Shown here piece by piece: positions 5,482 through 13,117 of a stretch of 14,791 nt of DNA. The translations under genes were made by a program, and so were the position numbers. The DNA is from Actinomycetes bacterium. Its GTDB lineage: Bacteria > Actinomycetota > Acidimicrobiia > Acidimicrobiales > CADCSY01. The DNA is taken from positions 1 through 14,791 of the forward strand of contig JAODBP010000292.1 of assembly GCA_025464025.1 (NCBI GenBank), given 5' to 3'. The notes beneath the pieces are model-generated. The model did no database searches, had not been told where the DNA came from, and saw only the letters and a program-made list of their open reading frames with translations. How positions within the stretch are numbered: position 1 is the first letter of the stretch; the number at the start of each line of letters is the position of its first letter.

Positions 5482-6303
5482 GTGGGTGCGCTCGACGAGT
5501 ACGCCTACGGCCCGCCGTGGAAGTGGTACCGACCGGGCCGCTTCCTGGCCCGGGGTCGGAAGGCCGGCCAGGTCGGCGCCGCCCTTGCACTGGGACGGCT
5601 CCGCGGCGCGCCGTTCCCGGTCACCTACCTCGACGTCGGTGCCCGGTGGGGCCCGAGCCGGGCGTGGCAGGCCGCGGCGCGAGCCGGCCTCGCCGAGCTG
5701 GTCCTGGTCGAGCCGGACGACGCCGAGGCCGCCGCCCTGGCCGGCCGCTTCCCGTCGGCCCGGGTGGTCCGCGCCGCTCTGGGCCCGACCAACGGCTCGG
5801 GGAAGCTCCACCTCACCGCCGAGCCGGCCGTGAGCTCGATGCTCGAGCCCGACCCCGACGCGGCAGCCGCCCTCGGGGTGGGGGAGAACTACGTCGTCGA
5901 CCGCACCGTCGAGGTGGAGCTGGTGCGGTTCGACGAGGTGTGCCGGCGGGAGGAGCTTGCCCGCGTCCACTTCGCCAAGCTCGACGTGCAGGGCTACGAG
6001 CACCAGGTCGTCCAGGGGTTCGGCAACCGGGTCGACGATCTCCTCGGGATCGAGCTCGAGGTGGCGTTCCAGCGCACCTACCGGGACCAGCACCTGGTCG
6101 GCGAGGTCAACGACCAGCTGACCGCGGCCGGGTTCGCCCTGGTCGACATCCGACCGCTCGGTGCCAGCCGGGCGGGCGTCATCGAGGCCAACGCGTTCTA
6201 CGCCCGCCGCGACGTCGGCTCCGGGGCCGACCGGGACGCTCTCATGTTCTGGCGACTGCTGCTCGGCGTCCGCACGAACGCCGCCCTCCGCCACGGGCTC
6301 TGA
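5482..6303 (+). CDS. FkbM-family SAM-dependent methyltransferase
   Basis: This 273-residue protein has the FkbM-type Rossmann methyltransferase layout. Motif I is YLDVGARWG (49-57), the acidic residue after strand 2 is in LVEPD (75-79), and the hallmark is FAKLDVQGYE (164-173), followed by ELEVAF (191-196). FkbM enzymes O-methylate sugars or hydroxyls of secondary metabolites, lipids and polysaccharides; the acceptor here is unknown. The N-terminal 45 residues are basic and aromatic (YGPPWKWYRPGRF), which could favour membrane or glycan proximity (inference). The GTG at 5482 is supported by a TTGACC/CACACT promoter placed exactly for leaderless initiation. The longer frame from 5428 would begin upstream of the promoter. 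It is flanked by two GGDEF-EAL genes and converges on the second with 12 nt between stops. Confidence 0.88.
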   Translation: MGALDEYAYGPPWKWYRPGRFLARGRKAGQVGAALALGRLRGAPFPVTYLDVGARWGPSRAWQAAARAGLAELVLVEPDDAEAAALAGRFPSARVVRAALGPTNGSGKLHLTAEPAVSSMLEPDPDAAAALGVGENYVVDRTVEVELVRFDEVCRREELARVHFAKLDVQGYEHQVVQGFGNRVDDLLGIELEVAFQRTYRDQHLVGEVNDQLTAAGFALVDIRPLGASRAGVIEANAFYARRDVGSGADRDALMFWRLLLGVRTNAALRHGL

Positions 6304-6315
6304 GGTCCGGACCGC

Positions 6316-8763
6316 TCAGGGGACCGTCGTGGCCCGGGGCGTGCCGAGCAGCCAGGCGAGGAGCTCGCTGGGCGGCACCGCCGGGGCCAGCAGGTGGCCC
6401 TGCACCATGTCGCATCCGACCACCTGCAGCTCGGCGAGCTGGGCCACGGTCTCCACGCCCTCGGCCACGACCTGGAGGTTCAGGGCGTGGGCCAGCGAGA
6501 CGATGGCCTGCACGATGTGCCGGTGCTCGGCGCCCGTGCCGAGCCGGGCGATGAACGCCTGGTCGATCTTGATGATGTCGACCGGCAGGTCGCGCAGGCG
6601 GGCCAACGACGAGTAGCCGGTGCCGAAGTCGTCGATGGCGACCTGCACGCCCATGGCCCGCAGCCGCTCGAGCACCACGACCGTCTCGGCGTCCTCCACG
6701 GCGAGCGTGCTCTCGGTGACCTCGATCACCAGCTGGTCGGCCCGGAGCCCCGAGCTGGCCAGCGCGGCGCGCACCTCGTCGACCAGGTCGGTGCCGTGGA
6801 GCTGGGCGGCCGACACGTTCACCGACAGTCCGGGCACGACGGCGGCCGCCGTCCGGCTCTCGGCCCGAACCGCAGCCACCGCGGCGCACGACTGGTGGAG
6901 GACGGCCCGGCCCAGGGTCACGATCAGGCCCGACTCCTCGGCCACGTCGAGGAACTCGACCGGGTGGAGCAGGCCCCGGGTGGGGTGCTGCCACCGCACG
7001 AGCGCCTCCACGAACCGGGGCACGGGGTTGGCGCCGACGGTGAACGTGGGCTGGAGGTGCATCACCAGCTCGCCCCGGGCCAGGGCGACGCGGAGGTCGG
7101 ACTCGGTCTCGAGCCGGTCGCGCACGTGCTCGCCCATCTCGGTGCTCTCGTAGACGAAGTACGTGCCCAGACCCCGCTTCTTGGCCCGGTACATGGCCGA
7201 ATCGGCGTGGCGGAGCAGGTCGTTGGCGTCGAGCGACGAGTCGCTCATGCAGATGCCGATCGACGCCGAGATGCCGAGCTGGAGGTCGCCCACCCGCAAC
7301 GGGGCGCTCAGGCTCTCGAGCACCCGTTGGGCCACCGACTCGGCTGTCGCCCGGTCGGCGCCGTCGAGCACGAGGACGAACTCGTCGCCACCGAAGCGGG
7401 CGACGAGGTCGCGCTCGCGCAGGCAGGTCGAGATGCGGGCGGCCACCTCGCCGAGCACCTGGTCGCCGACGTGGTGGCCGAGCGAGTCGTTGATGAGCTT
7501 GAACCGGTCGAGGTCGCAGAACAGCACGGCCACGCGCAGGTCGCCGGGCGCGGCGGCCTCGAGCCGCTCGATGAGGCCGGCCCGGTTGGTGAGGCCGGTG
7601 AGCGGGTCGTGGACGGCGGCGTGGGTCAGTCGATGCATCGACTCGTCGCGCTCGATGGCGATGGCCGCCAGGTGCACGGCCAGGTCGGTGATGGCGAGCG
7701 CACCCGAGTCGATGTCCTGCGCACCGGGCTCGACGCGGACCACGGCGCCCAGGGTGCGACCGGTGCGGGCCGAGCGGATCGGGAAGGCGCCGCCGAGCGT
7801 CGACCAGTCGGCCTCGGCGCCCTCGACCGCCGCCAGCCAGTCGTCGGACATGCCGAGCGAGGCGCCGACCCGCATGAGGCGGTGGTCGAGGAGGACGACG
7901 GCGCACCCCACGTCGGGGTCGTTGGCCTGCGCCAACCGGGCCAGCTCGGCCAACGTCGCCGGCAGCGGCTCGCCCTGGGCGATCGACTCGAGGATCGTCG
8001 ACTGCACCCCGAGGAGGTCGCGCGCCCGCCGCCGGTCGGTGACGTCCCTGGTCGAGGTGACCACGCCCTGGATGGCGGGGTCGTGGAGGAGGTTGGTCGC
8101 CGTCGTCTCCGCCCACCGCCAGCCGCCCTGGGCGTGGGCCAGGCGGTACTGGACGGTGGCCGTCGGGCCCGGTCGGCTCAGGGCGTCGGAGAACGCCTCG
8201 GCCACGGACGGCGCGTCCTCGGGGTGGATGAGGGCGAAGATGTTCACGCCGCCGAACGACCCCTCCTCGTAGCCGAAGAGGCGGGTGCCCGATGGGCTCG
8301 ACCAGCGCACGGTGCCGTCGGCGTTCAGGATGGAGATGACGTCGGTGGCGTTGCGCACCAGGGCCTGCATGCGCACGGCGCCGGTGCGGAGGGCCTCGGC
8401 GTCGATCAATCGCTGGGTGATGTCGGTGGCGCCGGCGACGGCCCCCTCGATCCGGCCGTCGGCGCCGACCAGGGGGGCGAACCAGGCCTCGAACGTGCGC
8501 CCGGCCAGCTCGATGACGGCGCGGCACTGCTCGCCGGCCAGGGCCCGGTGCATGTGGGACACACCGTCGGGCTGGGTGGCGAGCACGTCGTCGATCGACC
8601 GGCCGACGACGGCCGCCGGGTCGACGACGACGAGCGTGGCGGGCGCGCCGTCGAAGAGGGTGACGATGCCCTCGGCATCGACGACGAGGAAGAGCGCCTC
8701 GGTGTTGCGCAGGAGGGCGCGGAACACCTCCCGGGCGTGCGTCGTGCGCTCCGATGGCGTCAT
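6316..8763 (-). CDS. PAS-PAS-GAF-GGDEF-EAL c-di-GMP signalling protein
   Basis: This 815-residue multidomain protein has PAS 1 at about 12-118, PAS 2 at about 130-248 (WRWAETTATNLL, then a PAC-type tail VVTSTRDVTDRRRA), a GAF-like domain at about 250-372, GGDEF at about 380-545 and EAL at about 550-805. GGDEF is intact at 458-462, with the metal Asp in CDLDRF (416-421) and the I-site RERD (449-452) exactly 5 residues upstream. EAL has EAL (586-588), Asn649, Glu681, the classical DDFGTGYSSL (711-720), Lys732 and Glu768, so both activities look possible. No membrane segment is visible. The ATG at 8763 has GGAAGGGG a few nt upstream. It starts 43 nt after the LLM oxidoreductase gene on the same strand, so cotranscription is possible. 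Confidence 0.93.
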   Translation of the reverse strand: MTPSERTTHAREVFRALLRNTEALFLVVDAEGIVTLFDGAPATLVVVDPAAVVGRSIDDVLATQPDGVSHMHRALAGEQCRAVIELAGRTFEAWFAPLVGADGRIEGAVAGATDITQRLIDAEALRTGAVRMQALVRNATDVISILNADGTVRWSSPSGTRLFGYEEGSFGGVNIFALIHPEDAPSVAEAFSDALSRPGPTATVQYRLAHAQGGWRWAETTATNLLHDPAIQGVVTSTRDVTDRRRARDLLGVQSTILESIAQGEPLPATLAELARLAQANDPDVGCAVVLLDHRLMRVGASLGMSDDWLAAVEGAEADWSTLGGAFPIRSARTGRTLGAVVRVEPGAQDIDSGALAITDLAVHLAAIAIERDESMHRLTHAAVHDPLTGLTNRAGLIERLEAAAPGDLRVAVLFCDLDRFKLINDSLGHHVGDQVLGEVAARISTCLRERDLVARFGGDEFVLVLDGADRATAESVAQRVLESLSAPLRVGDLQLGISASIGICMSDSSLDANDLLRHADSAMYRAKKRGLGTYFVYESTEMGEHVRDRLETESDLRVALARGELVMHLQPTFTVGANPVPRFVEALVRWQHPTRGLLHPVEFLDVAEESGLIVTLGRAVLHQSCAAVAAVRAESRTAAAVVPGLSVNVSAAQLHGTDLVDEVRAALASSGLRADQLVIEVTESTLAVEDAETVVVLERLRAMGVQVAIDDFGTGYSSLARLRDLPVDIIKIDQAFIARLGTGAEHRHIVQAIVSLAHALNLQVVAEGVETVAQLAELQVVGCDMVQGHLLAPAVPPSELLAWLLGTPRATTVP

Positions 8764-8806
8764 CTCACCCCTTCCGATCGGCAGCGGGGCGTTGCTGTTG
8801 AGCTGG

Positions 8807-9688
8807 CTAGGTGCCGAGCGCGTCCCGGGTTCGGTCGAGCTCGTCCGGGTCGGTGGTGGTGGGCACGAGGAAGAACTCGTCGCAGCCGGCCTCCCGGGCG
8901 GCGTCCATCGCCTCGCGCAGCGCCTCTGGCGTGTGGACGGGTGCGGTCTCGGCGAGGCTGCGGGCGAAGCCCTCGTCGAAGATCTTCATGTAGTCGAAGA
9001 CGTAGTCGCCGAGCTGCTGCTTCGCGTTCGGCCCGAGGGCGTACCAGAGGCTGGCGGAGAAGTGCGGCGCCTCGTCGCGGCCGGCGTCCTTCCAGGCCTG
9101 CACGACCTTGTCGCGCTGGGCGCCGAGCGCGGCGGCGTCGACGGCCGTGATCGAGGTCGGGTCGTCGACCCCGACGGCCCACCTCGCTGCCCGGGCCAGG
9201 GCCTTGGGGCCCATCACGCCGGCGACGAAGGGCGGGCCGCCCGGCTGCACGGGCGGCGGGCCCACGGGATCGGCCCCCTCGAACGGGGGCTCCTGGCGCC
9301 AGATGCGCTGCATCTCGGCGACCTGGTCGTCCATGCGCTGCCAGCGGTGCGAGAAGTCGCCGCCGACCGCCCGGTAGTCGTGCTCGCGGCCGCCGACGCC
9401 GACGCCCACCGTGAGCCGGCCGGCCGAGAGCTGGTCGATCGTCGCCATGTCCTTGGCGACCTGCACCGCGTCGTGGGCGGGCAGGACGATGAGCGTGGTC
9501 CAGAGCCGGACCCGCTCGGTGAGGGCGGCGGCGGCCGCCAGTTGCGGCGTGAGGGCGTGGCTGGTGAACGTGACGCGCTCGGGCACGGCGAGGCTCGACC
9601 ACGGCCCCTCGTCGATGCCGCGGCACCACGCCAGGACCTCGGCCCGGCCGTGGGGGAGCATGGTGGGCAGCGTCATGGCGATGTCCAT
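8807..9688 (-). CDS. LLM-class F420-dependent oxidoreductase
   Basis: This 293-residue LLM-superfamily TIM-barrel protein has [12 protein letters not shown] at the N-terminus, [19 protein letters not shown] (56-74), and [21 protein letters not shown] (89-109), which matches the (S)xGRxxLGVGxGxxxxEfxa signature of actinobacterial F420-type enzymes. The substrate is unknown. I chose the ATG at 9688 because CATCAT lies 6 nt before it, giving a leaderless start. The frame continues upstream to 9772 but would include unconserved-looking sequence. The ATG at 9676 is an alternative. It is divergent from the SDR-LLM operon across 140 bp and lies upstream of the GGDEF-EAL gene. Confidence 0.85.
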   Translation of the reverse strand: MDIAMTLPTMLPHGRAEVLAWCRGIDEGPWSSLAVPERVTFTSHALTPQLAAAAALTERVRLWTTLIVLPAHDAVQVAKDMATIDQLSAGRLTVGVGVGGREHDYRAVGGDFSHRWQRMDDQVAEMQRIWRQEPPFEGADPVGPPPVQPGGPPFVAGVMGPKALARAARWAVGVDDPTSITAVDAAALGAQRDKVVQAWKDAGRDEAPHFSASLWYALGPNAKQQLGDYVFDYMKIFDEGFARSLAETAPVHTPEALREAMDAAREAGCDEFFLVPTTTDPDELDRTRDALGT

Positions 9689-9694
9689 CGCGAC

Positions 9695-9700
9695 ATGATG
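9695..9700 (-). promoter_or_regulatory. -10 hexamer CATCAT for leaderless ATG start
   Basis: On the minus strand CATCAT (matching nAnnnT) is followed by 6 nt (GTCGCG) and the ATG at 9688. No clear -35 was seen. Confidence 0.4.
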
Positions 9701-9710
9701 GCGCTCATGA

Positions 9711-9768
9711 GCAAGCTTGCGAGCGAACAACAGCACAGGCTTTCCGAGGCGCCCTGCGCCGAGCAGGG
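9711..9768. promoter_or_regulatory. Two palindromes in the divergent LLM/SDR gap, possible operators
   Basis: GCAAGCTTGC (9711-9720) is a perfect 10-bp palindrome. CCCTGC (9752-9757) and GCAGGG (9763-9768) form a 6-bp inverted repeat around a 5-bp centre. Both lie between the divergent LLM and SDR starts, where a TetR- or MarR-type repressor could act. No regulator gene is adjacent, so this is a weak call. Confidence 0.3.
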
Positions 9769-9828
9769 TCATGCCCGGCCGTGCGGCCAGACCGACGTGG
9801 GTTCGGCGCGGCGCGAAGGCAGCCGGGC

Positions 9829-10617
9829 ATGAGCCTCATGGATCGCTTCCGTCTGGACGGCAAGGTCGCCGTCATCACCGGCGCCAGCCGCGGCATCGGC
9901 GCCGCGTCGGCCCTCGCCCTGGCCGAGGCCGGCGCCGACGTCGTCATCAGCGCCCGCCACAAGGACACCCTCGCCGAGGTCACCGCGCAGATCGAGGCCC
10001 TCGGCCGCCGGGCTGTCGCCGTGCCGGCCGACCTCAGCGACCTGGCCTCGATGGCCGGCCTCGTCGATGCGGCCGTGTCGGAGCTGGGCGGGCTCGACAT
10101 CGTGGTCAACAACGTCGGCGGATCGATGCCGCAGCCGTTCTCGGCGACGTCGACGAAGGACATGACCAACGCCTTCCACTTCAACGTGAGCACGGCGTAC
10201 GAGCTCACGAAGGCGGCCGTGCCGAAGCTCCTCGAGCGGGGCGGCGGCAGCGTCATCAACATCACCTCGGTGATGGGCCACCTGTCCGACCGGGGATTCG
10301 TCGCCTACGGCACCGCCAAGGGCGCCATGACCCACATGACCCACCTGCTGGCCGCCGACCTGGCCCCGAGGATCCGGGTGAACGCCGTCGCCCCCGGCTC
10401 GATCGCGACCGAGGCGCTGGCCGGCGTGCTCAACGACGAGCTCGAGGCGCTGATGGTCGGGGCCACGCCGATGCGGCGCCTGGGCACGGTCGAGGACATC
10501 GCGGCCGGCGTCCTCTACCTCGCCTCGCCGGCGTCGAGCTACGTGACCGGCAAGGTCCTGGCCATCGACGGTGGCCTCACGTTCCCCAACCTCTCGCTGG
10601 GGATCCCCGACCTGTGA
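9829..10617 (+). CDS. SDR-family NAD(P)-dependent oxidoreductase (classical)
   Basis: This 262-residue classical short-chain dehydrogenase/reductase has the cofactor motif TGASRGIG (18-25), ADLSD (67-71), NNVG (94-97, usually NNAG), catalytic Ser147, Tyr160 and Lys164 in YGTAK, and the C-terminal [21 protein letters not shown] (229-249) typical of 3-oxoacyl-ACP reductase-like and sugar or steroid dehydrogenase-like SDRs. The substrate cannot be assigned. The ATG at 9829 has GAAGG about 10 nt upstream; an in-frame ATG at 9838 is an alternative. The stop TGA overlaps the GTG start of the following LLM gene as GTGA, so the two are translationally coupled and probably act in one pathway. Confidence 0.93.
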   Translation: MSLMDRFRLDGKVAVITGASRGIGAASALALAEAGADVVISARHKDTLAEVTAQIEALGRRAVAVPADLSDLASMAGLVDAAVSELGGLDIVVNNVGGSMPQPFSATSTKDMTNAFHFNVSTAYELTKAAVPKLLERGGGSVINITSVMGHLSDRGFVAYGTAKGAMTHMTHLLAADLAPRIRVNAVAPGSIATEALAGVLNDELEALMVGATPMRRLGTVEDIAAGVLYLASPASSYVTGKVLAIDGGLTFPNLSLGIPDL

Positions 10618-11447
10618 CCGTACGTCTGGGTGTGGTGCTGCTGCCCGAGGTCCGGTGGCCCGACCCGCGGTGGGCCCGGGCCGAGGCGCTCGGGTTCGAC
10701 CACGCCTGGACCTACGACCACCTGACGTGGCGAGACCTCCGCGACGAGCCGTGGTTCGCCGCCGTGCCGACGCTGGCCGCCGCCGCCCTGGTCACCTCGA
10801 CCATCCGGCTCGGCACGCTCGTGGCCTCGCCCAACTTCCGCCACCCGGTGCCGTTCGCCAAGGAGCTGATGACGCTCGACGACCTGTCGGGCGGCCGCAT
10901 CACCCTGGGCATCGGCTCGGGTGGGACGGGGTGGGATGCGACGGCGTTGGGCCAGGAGCCGTGGTCGGTCCGGGAGCGCATCGGCCGGTTCGAGGAGTTC
11001 GTCGAGGTGCTCGACGGCGTGCTGTCGCAGCCGGCCGCGTCGTACGAGGGCCGGTGGTACGCGGCGGACGAGGCCCGCTCGATCCCGGGGTGCGTGCAGC
11101 AGCCGCGACTGCCGTTCGCCGTCGCCGCGACCGGGCCCCGCACGATGCGCGTCGCCGCCCGCCACGGCCGGATGTGGGTGGCGGCCGACGGTGACGTGGC
11201 CGAGCACCTGCGCCACCTCGACGAGGCGTGCGCCGCCGAGGGGCGCGACCCGGCGACGATCGATCGGATCGTGCTCACCGGCTTCGAGCTCGAGGCCGGG
11301 CTCGACTCGGTCGAGCACCTCCGCGACGACTGCGGTCGCTACGAGGCCATGGGCATCACCGACGTCGTCGTCCACTGGCCCCGCGCCGGCGAGCCCTTCG
11401 CCGGCGACGAGACCCACTTCGAGCGGGTCATCACCGCGTTCCGGTGA
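10614..11447 (+). CDS. LLM-class F420-dependent oxidoreductase, coupled to SDR
   Basis: This 277-residue LLM-superfamily protein has [11 protein letters not shown] (2-12), [13 protein letters not shown] (28-40), [17 protein letters not shown] (62-78), and [22 protein letters not shown] (92-113), the last close to the SGGRxxLGxGxGxxxxD signature. The shortened C-terminus ends [10 protein letters not shown]...ERVITAF. It is a probable F420-dependent hydride-transfer enzyme; the substrate is unknown. The GTG at 10614 overlaps the SDR stop by 4 nt, so this is the second gene of a two-gene operon. It converges on the methyltransferase-glycosylase gene with 6 nt between stops. Confidence 0.88.
   Translation: MTVRLGVVLLPEVRWPDPRWARAEALGFDHAWTYDHLTWRDLRDEPWFAAVPTLAAAALVTSTIRLGTLVASPNFRHPVPFAKELMTLDDLSGGRITLGIGSGGTGWDATALGQEPWSVRERIGRFEEFVEVLDGVLSQPAASYEGRWYAADEARSIPGCVQQPRLPFAVAATGPRTMRVAARHGRMWVAADGDVAEHLRHLDEACAAEGRDPATIDRIVLTGFELEAGLDSVEHLRDDCGRYEAMGITDVVVHWPRAGEPFAGDETHFERVITAFR
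11431..11447. terminator. Short hairpin at a convergent gene junction
   Basis: TCACCG (11431-11436) and CGGTGA (11442-11447) form a 6-bp stem with a 5-nt loop. The right arm includes the TGA stop of the LLM gene. For the minus-strand fusion gene it begins 6 nt after the stop. There is no T-tract. It is a weak terminator candidate. Confidence 0.3.
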
Positions 11448-11453
11448 GCGGGA

Positions 11454-12506
11454 TCAGCCCTCGAGGGCGGCGCGGAGGTGGGCGATGTGGCCGGGGAGCT
11501 GGGTCGAGGCGTTGAGGCCGCTGGTGCTGGGCCCGAGGTAGACGGGCACGCCGCCGAGCCGCTCGGGCTGCCAGCCGGGCGCGGCCTTGCGGTCGACCGC
11601 GGCCCGCCAGCCGGCGTAGCCGACCAGGTAGAGGGCGCCGGGCCGGAGCCAGGCGCACAGGCGCTCGAGCCGCGCCACCCCGGCGGCGTACTCGTCCCGG
11701 GTCAGCTCGTCGGCCGCGACGGAGGCCCGCTTCACCAGGTCGGTCATGCCGATGCGGTGGTCGCGCAGCAGCCGTCGTGGGTCGCGGTCGACGGTGGCCA
11801 GCCCGGCCCCGAGCGCGGCCGGCCAGAACCGGTTGCCGGGCCGGGCGAAGTTCACGCCGACATCGGCGGAGTAGAGCGACGGGTTCAGCCCGCACAGCAG
11901 CAGCCGCATGCCGGGCCCCACGTGGTCGGCGAGCGTCCGGGCCCGCCGGGCCCGCACGATCAGGTGGGGCCACTCGGGCTCGGTGCCCAGGTCGACCTCG
12001 AGCACCTCGAACCCGGCGCCGACGAGGACGTCGGTGATGCGCTCGGGGCTCCAGTGGGCGAACAGCCGACCGGGCAGGTCGTCCTCGGTGCCGGTGTGGC
12101 CCGAGCCCTCGCCGGCGAAGAGGGACAGCTCGATCGGGGTCCCGACCGCGGTCACCCGGTGCAGATCGGCGAGGGCGGCGGGAAGCTGCTCGTGGGGGAG
12201 GTGCTGGTAGCTCCGTCGGGCCCAGGCCCCGTGGAGGCACCCGTCCCGCAGGGGCAGGTCGGCGAGATCGGCTTGGATCCGCAGCCCACCGGCCCGCACG
12301 AGCATGGCGCGCGCCGCGTCGAGGCTGACCAGCGGCTCGCCCAGGTGCGGCCCCTCGTACCCCGGGCCGCACCCGAGATCGGCCCGCAGGGCCCCGGCGG
12401 GCACCCGGGCGGCGAACGCCTCTGAGGCGGCGTGGGCCCGGGGTCGCCCCCGGGCCACGTAGACGTCGGCCCCGTGCTCGTAGACCGCGACCGTCTCCCG
12501 CTCCAC
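11454..12506 (-). CDS. SAM methyltransferase fused to Mug/TDG-type mismatch DNA glycosylase
   Basis: This 350-residue two-domain protein has residues 1-190 as a class I SAM methyltransferase: ADLGCGPGYEG (42-52) is motif I, SLDAARAML (61-69) follows strand 2, IQADLADLPLRDG (77-89) is the adenine-binding region, and SYQHLPHEQLPAAL (99-112) follows. Residues 200-350 are a family-2 uracil/mismatch DNA glycosylase: LLLCGLNPSLYSA (202-213, where Asn208 is the catalytic-loop Asn of GINPG), FARPGNRFWPAL (220-231), GMTDLVKRAS (253-262) and GPSTSGLNAS (325-334), the DNA-intercalation loop. The glycosylase would remove U or T opposite G; the methyltransferase substrate is unknown. The frame is continuous with no stop at the junction. 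The GTG at 12506 shares its first base with the upstream gene's TAG (TAGTG), indicating coupling. Confidence 0.88.
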   Translation of the reverse strand: MERETVAVYEHGADVYVARGRPRAHAASEAFAARVPAGALRADLGCGPGYEGPHLGEPLVSLDAARAMLVRAGGLRIQADLADLPLRDGCLHGAWARRSYQHLPHEQLPAALADLHRVTAVGTPIELSLFAGEGSGHTGTEDDLPGRLFAHWSPERITDVLVGAGFEVLEVDLGTEPEWPHLIVRARRARTLADHVGPGMRLLLCGLNPSLYSADVGVNFARPGNRFWPAALGAGLATVDRDPRRLLRDHRIGMTDLVKRASVAADELTRDEYAAGVARLERLCAWLRPGALYLVGYAGWRAAVDRKAAPGWQPERLGGVPVYLGPSTSGLNASTQLPGHIAHLRAALEG

Positions 12507-12763
12507 TACAGGAGCCGCATCTGCTCGGTCCGGGCGGCCCGCACGGCTGCCGGCTCCCAGGTCCGGGCGCCCCGTGGCCCCCTCGTCGCCACCTCCACCA
12601 GCTCGATCGGGATGGCCCGGGCTGCCCCCTTGCCGTCCCGGAGGCCGAGGCTCCCGTCCTTCTCGACCCGTTCCACCACGGCGTTCCTCCAGCGGTTGCC
12701 GTCGCTCCGACGGAACCGCACGGCCATGCCCGGGGCCAGGCCGAGGGATTCCAACGAGGTCAT
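12506..12763 (-). CDS. Small SH3-like protein coupled to the glycosylase fusion
   Basis: This 85-residue protein has residues 13-58 (VRFRRSDG, WRNAVVERVEKDGSLGLRD, AARAIPIELVEV) that read as a short SH3/KOW-like beta barrel. A basic Gly-Pro-Arg turn and a C-terminal helix, WEPAAVRAARTEQMRLL (69-85), follow. It resembles a small actinobacterial family of unknown function known to me only by pattern. The last five residues, QMRLL, resemble the beta-clamp-binding consensus QLxLF, and it sits directly upstream of a DNA glycosylase, so a DNA-associated adaptor is a reasonable guess. The ATG at 12763 lies 7 nt after CATCCT; the stop TAG overlaps the next start by one base. Its nucleic-acid or clamp binding is inference. 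Confidence 0.72.
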   Translation of the reverse strand: MTSLESLGLAPGMAVRFRRSDGNRWRNAVVERVEKDGSLGLRDGKGAARAIPIELVEVATRGPRGARTWEPAAVRAARTEQMRLL

Positions 12764-12770
12764 CCGGAAC

Positions 12771-12795
12771 AGGATGCCGAATCGAACGTTGACAA
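12771..12795 (-). promoter_or_regulatory. Candidate promoter TTGTCA-N13-CATCCT for the glycosylase operon
   Basis: Minus strand: TTGTCA (12790-12795), 13 nt, CATCCT (12771-12776), 7 nt, ATG (12761-12763). The TTGTCA box equals the 5' half of the mycobacterial damage-promoter consensus. The spacer is 2 nt longer than the 11 nt in that consensus and in the two 17-bp-element promoters here, so the match is imperfect. Confidence 0.35.
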
Positions 12796-12861
12796 GAGAG
12801 TGACCCCGAGCGCTAAGGGGTAACCCCGGCCCTGCCGATGGTGCTCCTGAAGATGGTGCTA

Positions 12862-12889
12862 CTGAATGGCACTGCCGGAGCGGTACGCT
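12862..12889 (+). promoter_or_regulatory. Candidate promoter CTGAAT-N16-TACGCT for the 57-aa gene
   Basis: TACGCT (12884-12889) matches TAnnnT. CTGAAT (12862-12867) shares only the TGA core of TTGACA, at a 16-bp spacer. Transcription would start near the ATG at 12895. That would allow either a leaderless start there or a 27-nt leader with GAGAGGAG (12905-12912) before the ATG at 12922. Confidence 0.35.
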
Positions 12890-12921
12890 GGGTCATGCAA
12901 GTCCGAGAGGAGCTGGAGGCC

Positions 12922-13095
12922 ATGGAGAGCACCATGACGGAGACCACAGAGCCGACGATCATCTCCGAAGCTCTTGCCGTCATCGACAAGGGCCTCGCAG
13001 ACATGTTGCACCGAGAGTTGGTCTCCACCGACGAGGTGGCCGATCTGCTGCTCGACGTGCGATCGCTGCTCGCCGAACGACCTTCGGTCAACTGA
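12922..13095 (+). CDS. Small acidic helical protein, 57 aa, unknown function
   Basis: The protein begins MESTMTETTEPTIISEAL and continues as two predicted amphipathic helices (about 12-30 and 34-51; DEVADLLLDVRSLLAE). It is acidic, with no Cys, no signal peptide and no membrane segment. I do not recognise it. The ATG at 12922 is preceded 9 nt upstream by GAGAGGAG, a good ribosome binding site. The ATG at 12895 (66 aa) could be leaderless after TACGCT, and the ATG at 12934 is also possible. The gene stands alone: it is divergent from the SH3-like gene and followed by a strong terminator 22 nt after its stop. Having its own promoter, ribosome binding site and terminator argues that it is expressed as a monocistronic message. 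Confidence 0.68.
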   Translation: MESTMTETTEPTIISEALAVIDKGLADMLHRELVSTDEVADLLLDVRSLLAERPSVN

Positions 13096-13117
13096 CCTGA
13101 GCCCGACCAGCTGTCGA

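Noticed and set aside
6394..9150. 918-codon plus-strand open frame opposite the second GGDEF-EAL gene
   Set aside because: It is an antisense shadow of a gene with intact PAS, GGDEF and EAL motifs; the translation has no recognisable domain.
12789..12819. Plus-strand TTGACA (12789-12794) as a -35 for the 57-aa gene
   Set aside because: No TAnnnT hexamer stands at 16-18 bp (TAAGGG is at 19 bp and lacks the final T). The same bases read as TTGTCA serve better on the minus strand.
12838..12921. N-terminal extension of the 57-aa protein to the ATG at 12838
   Set aside because: It would begin upstream of the candidate promoter, has no ribosome binding site and reads as low-complexity MVLLKMVLLNGTAG.
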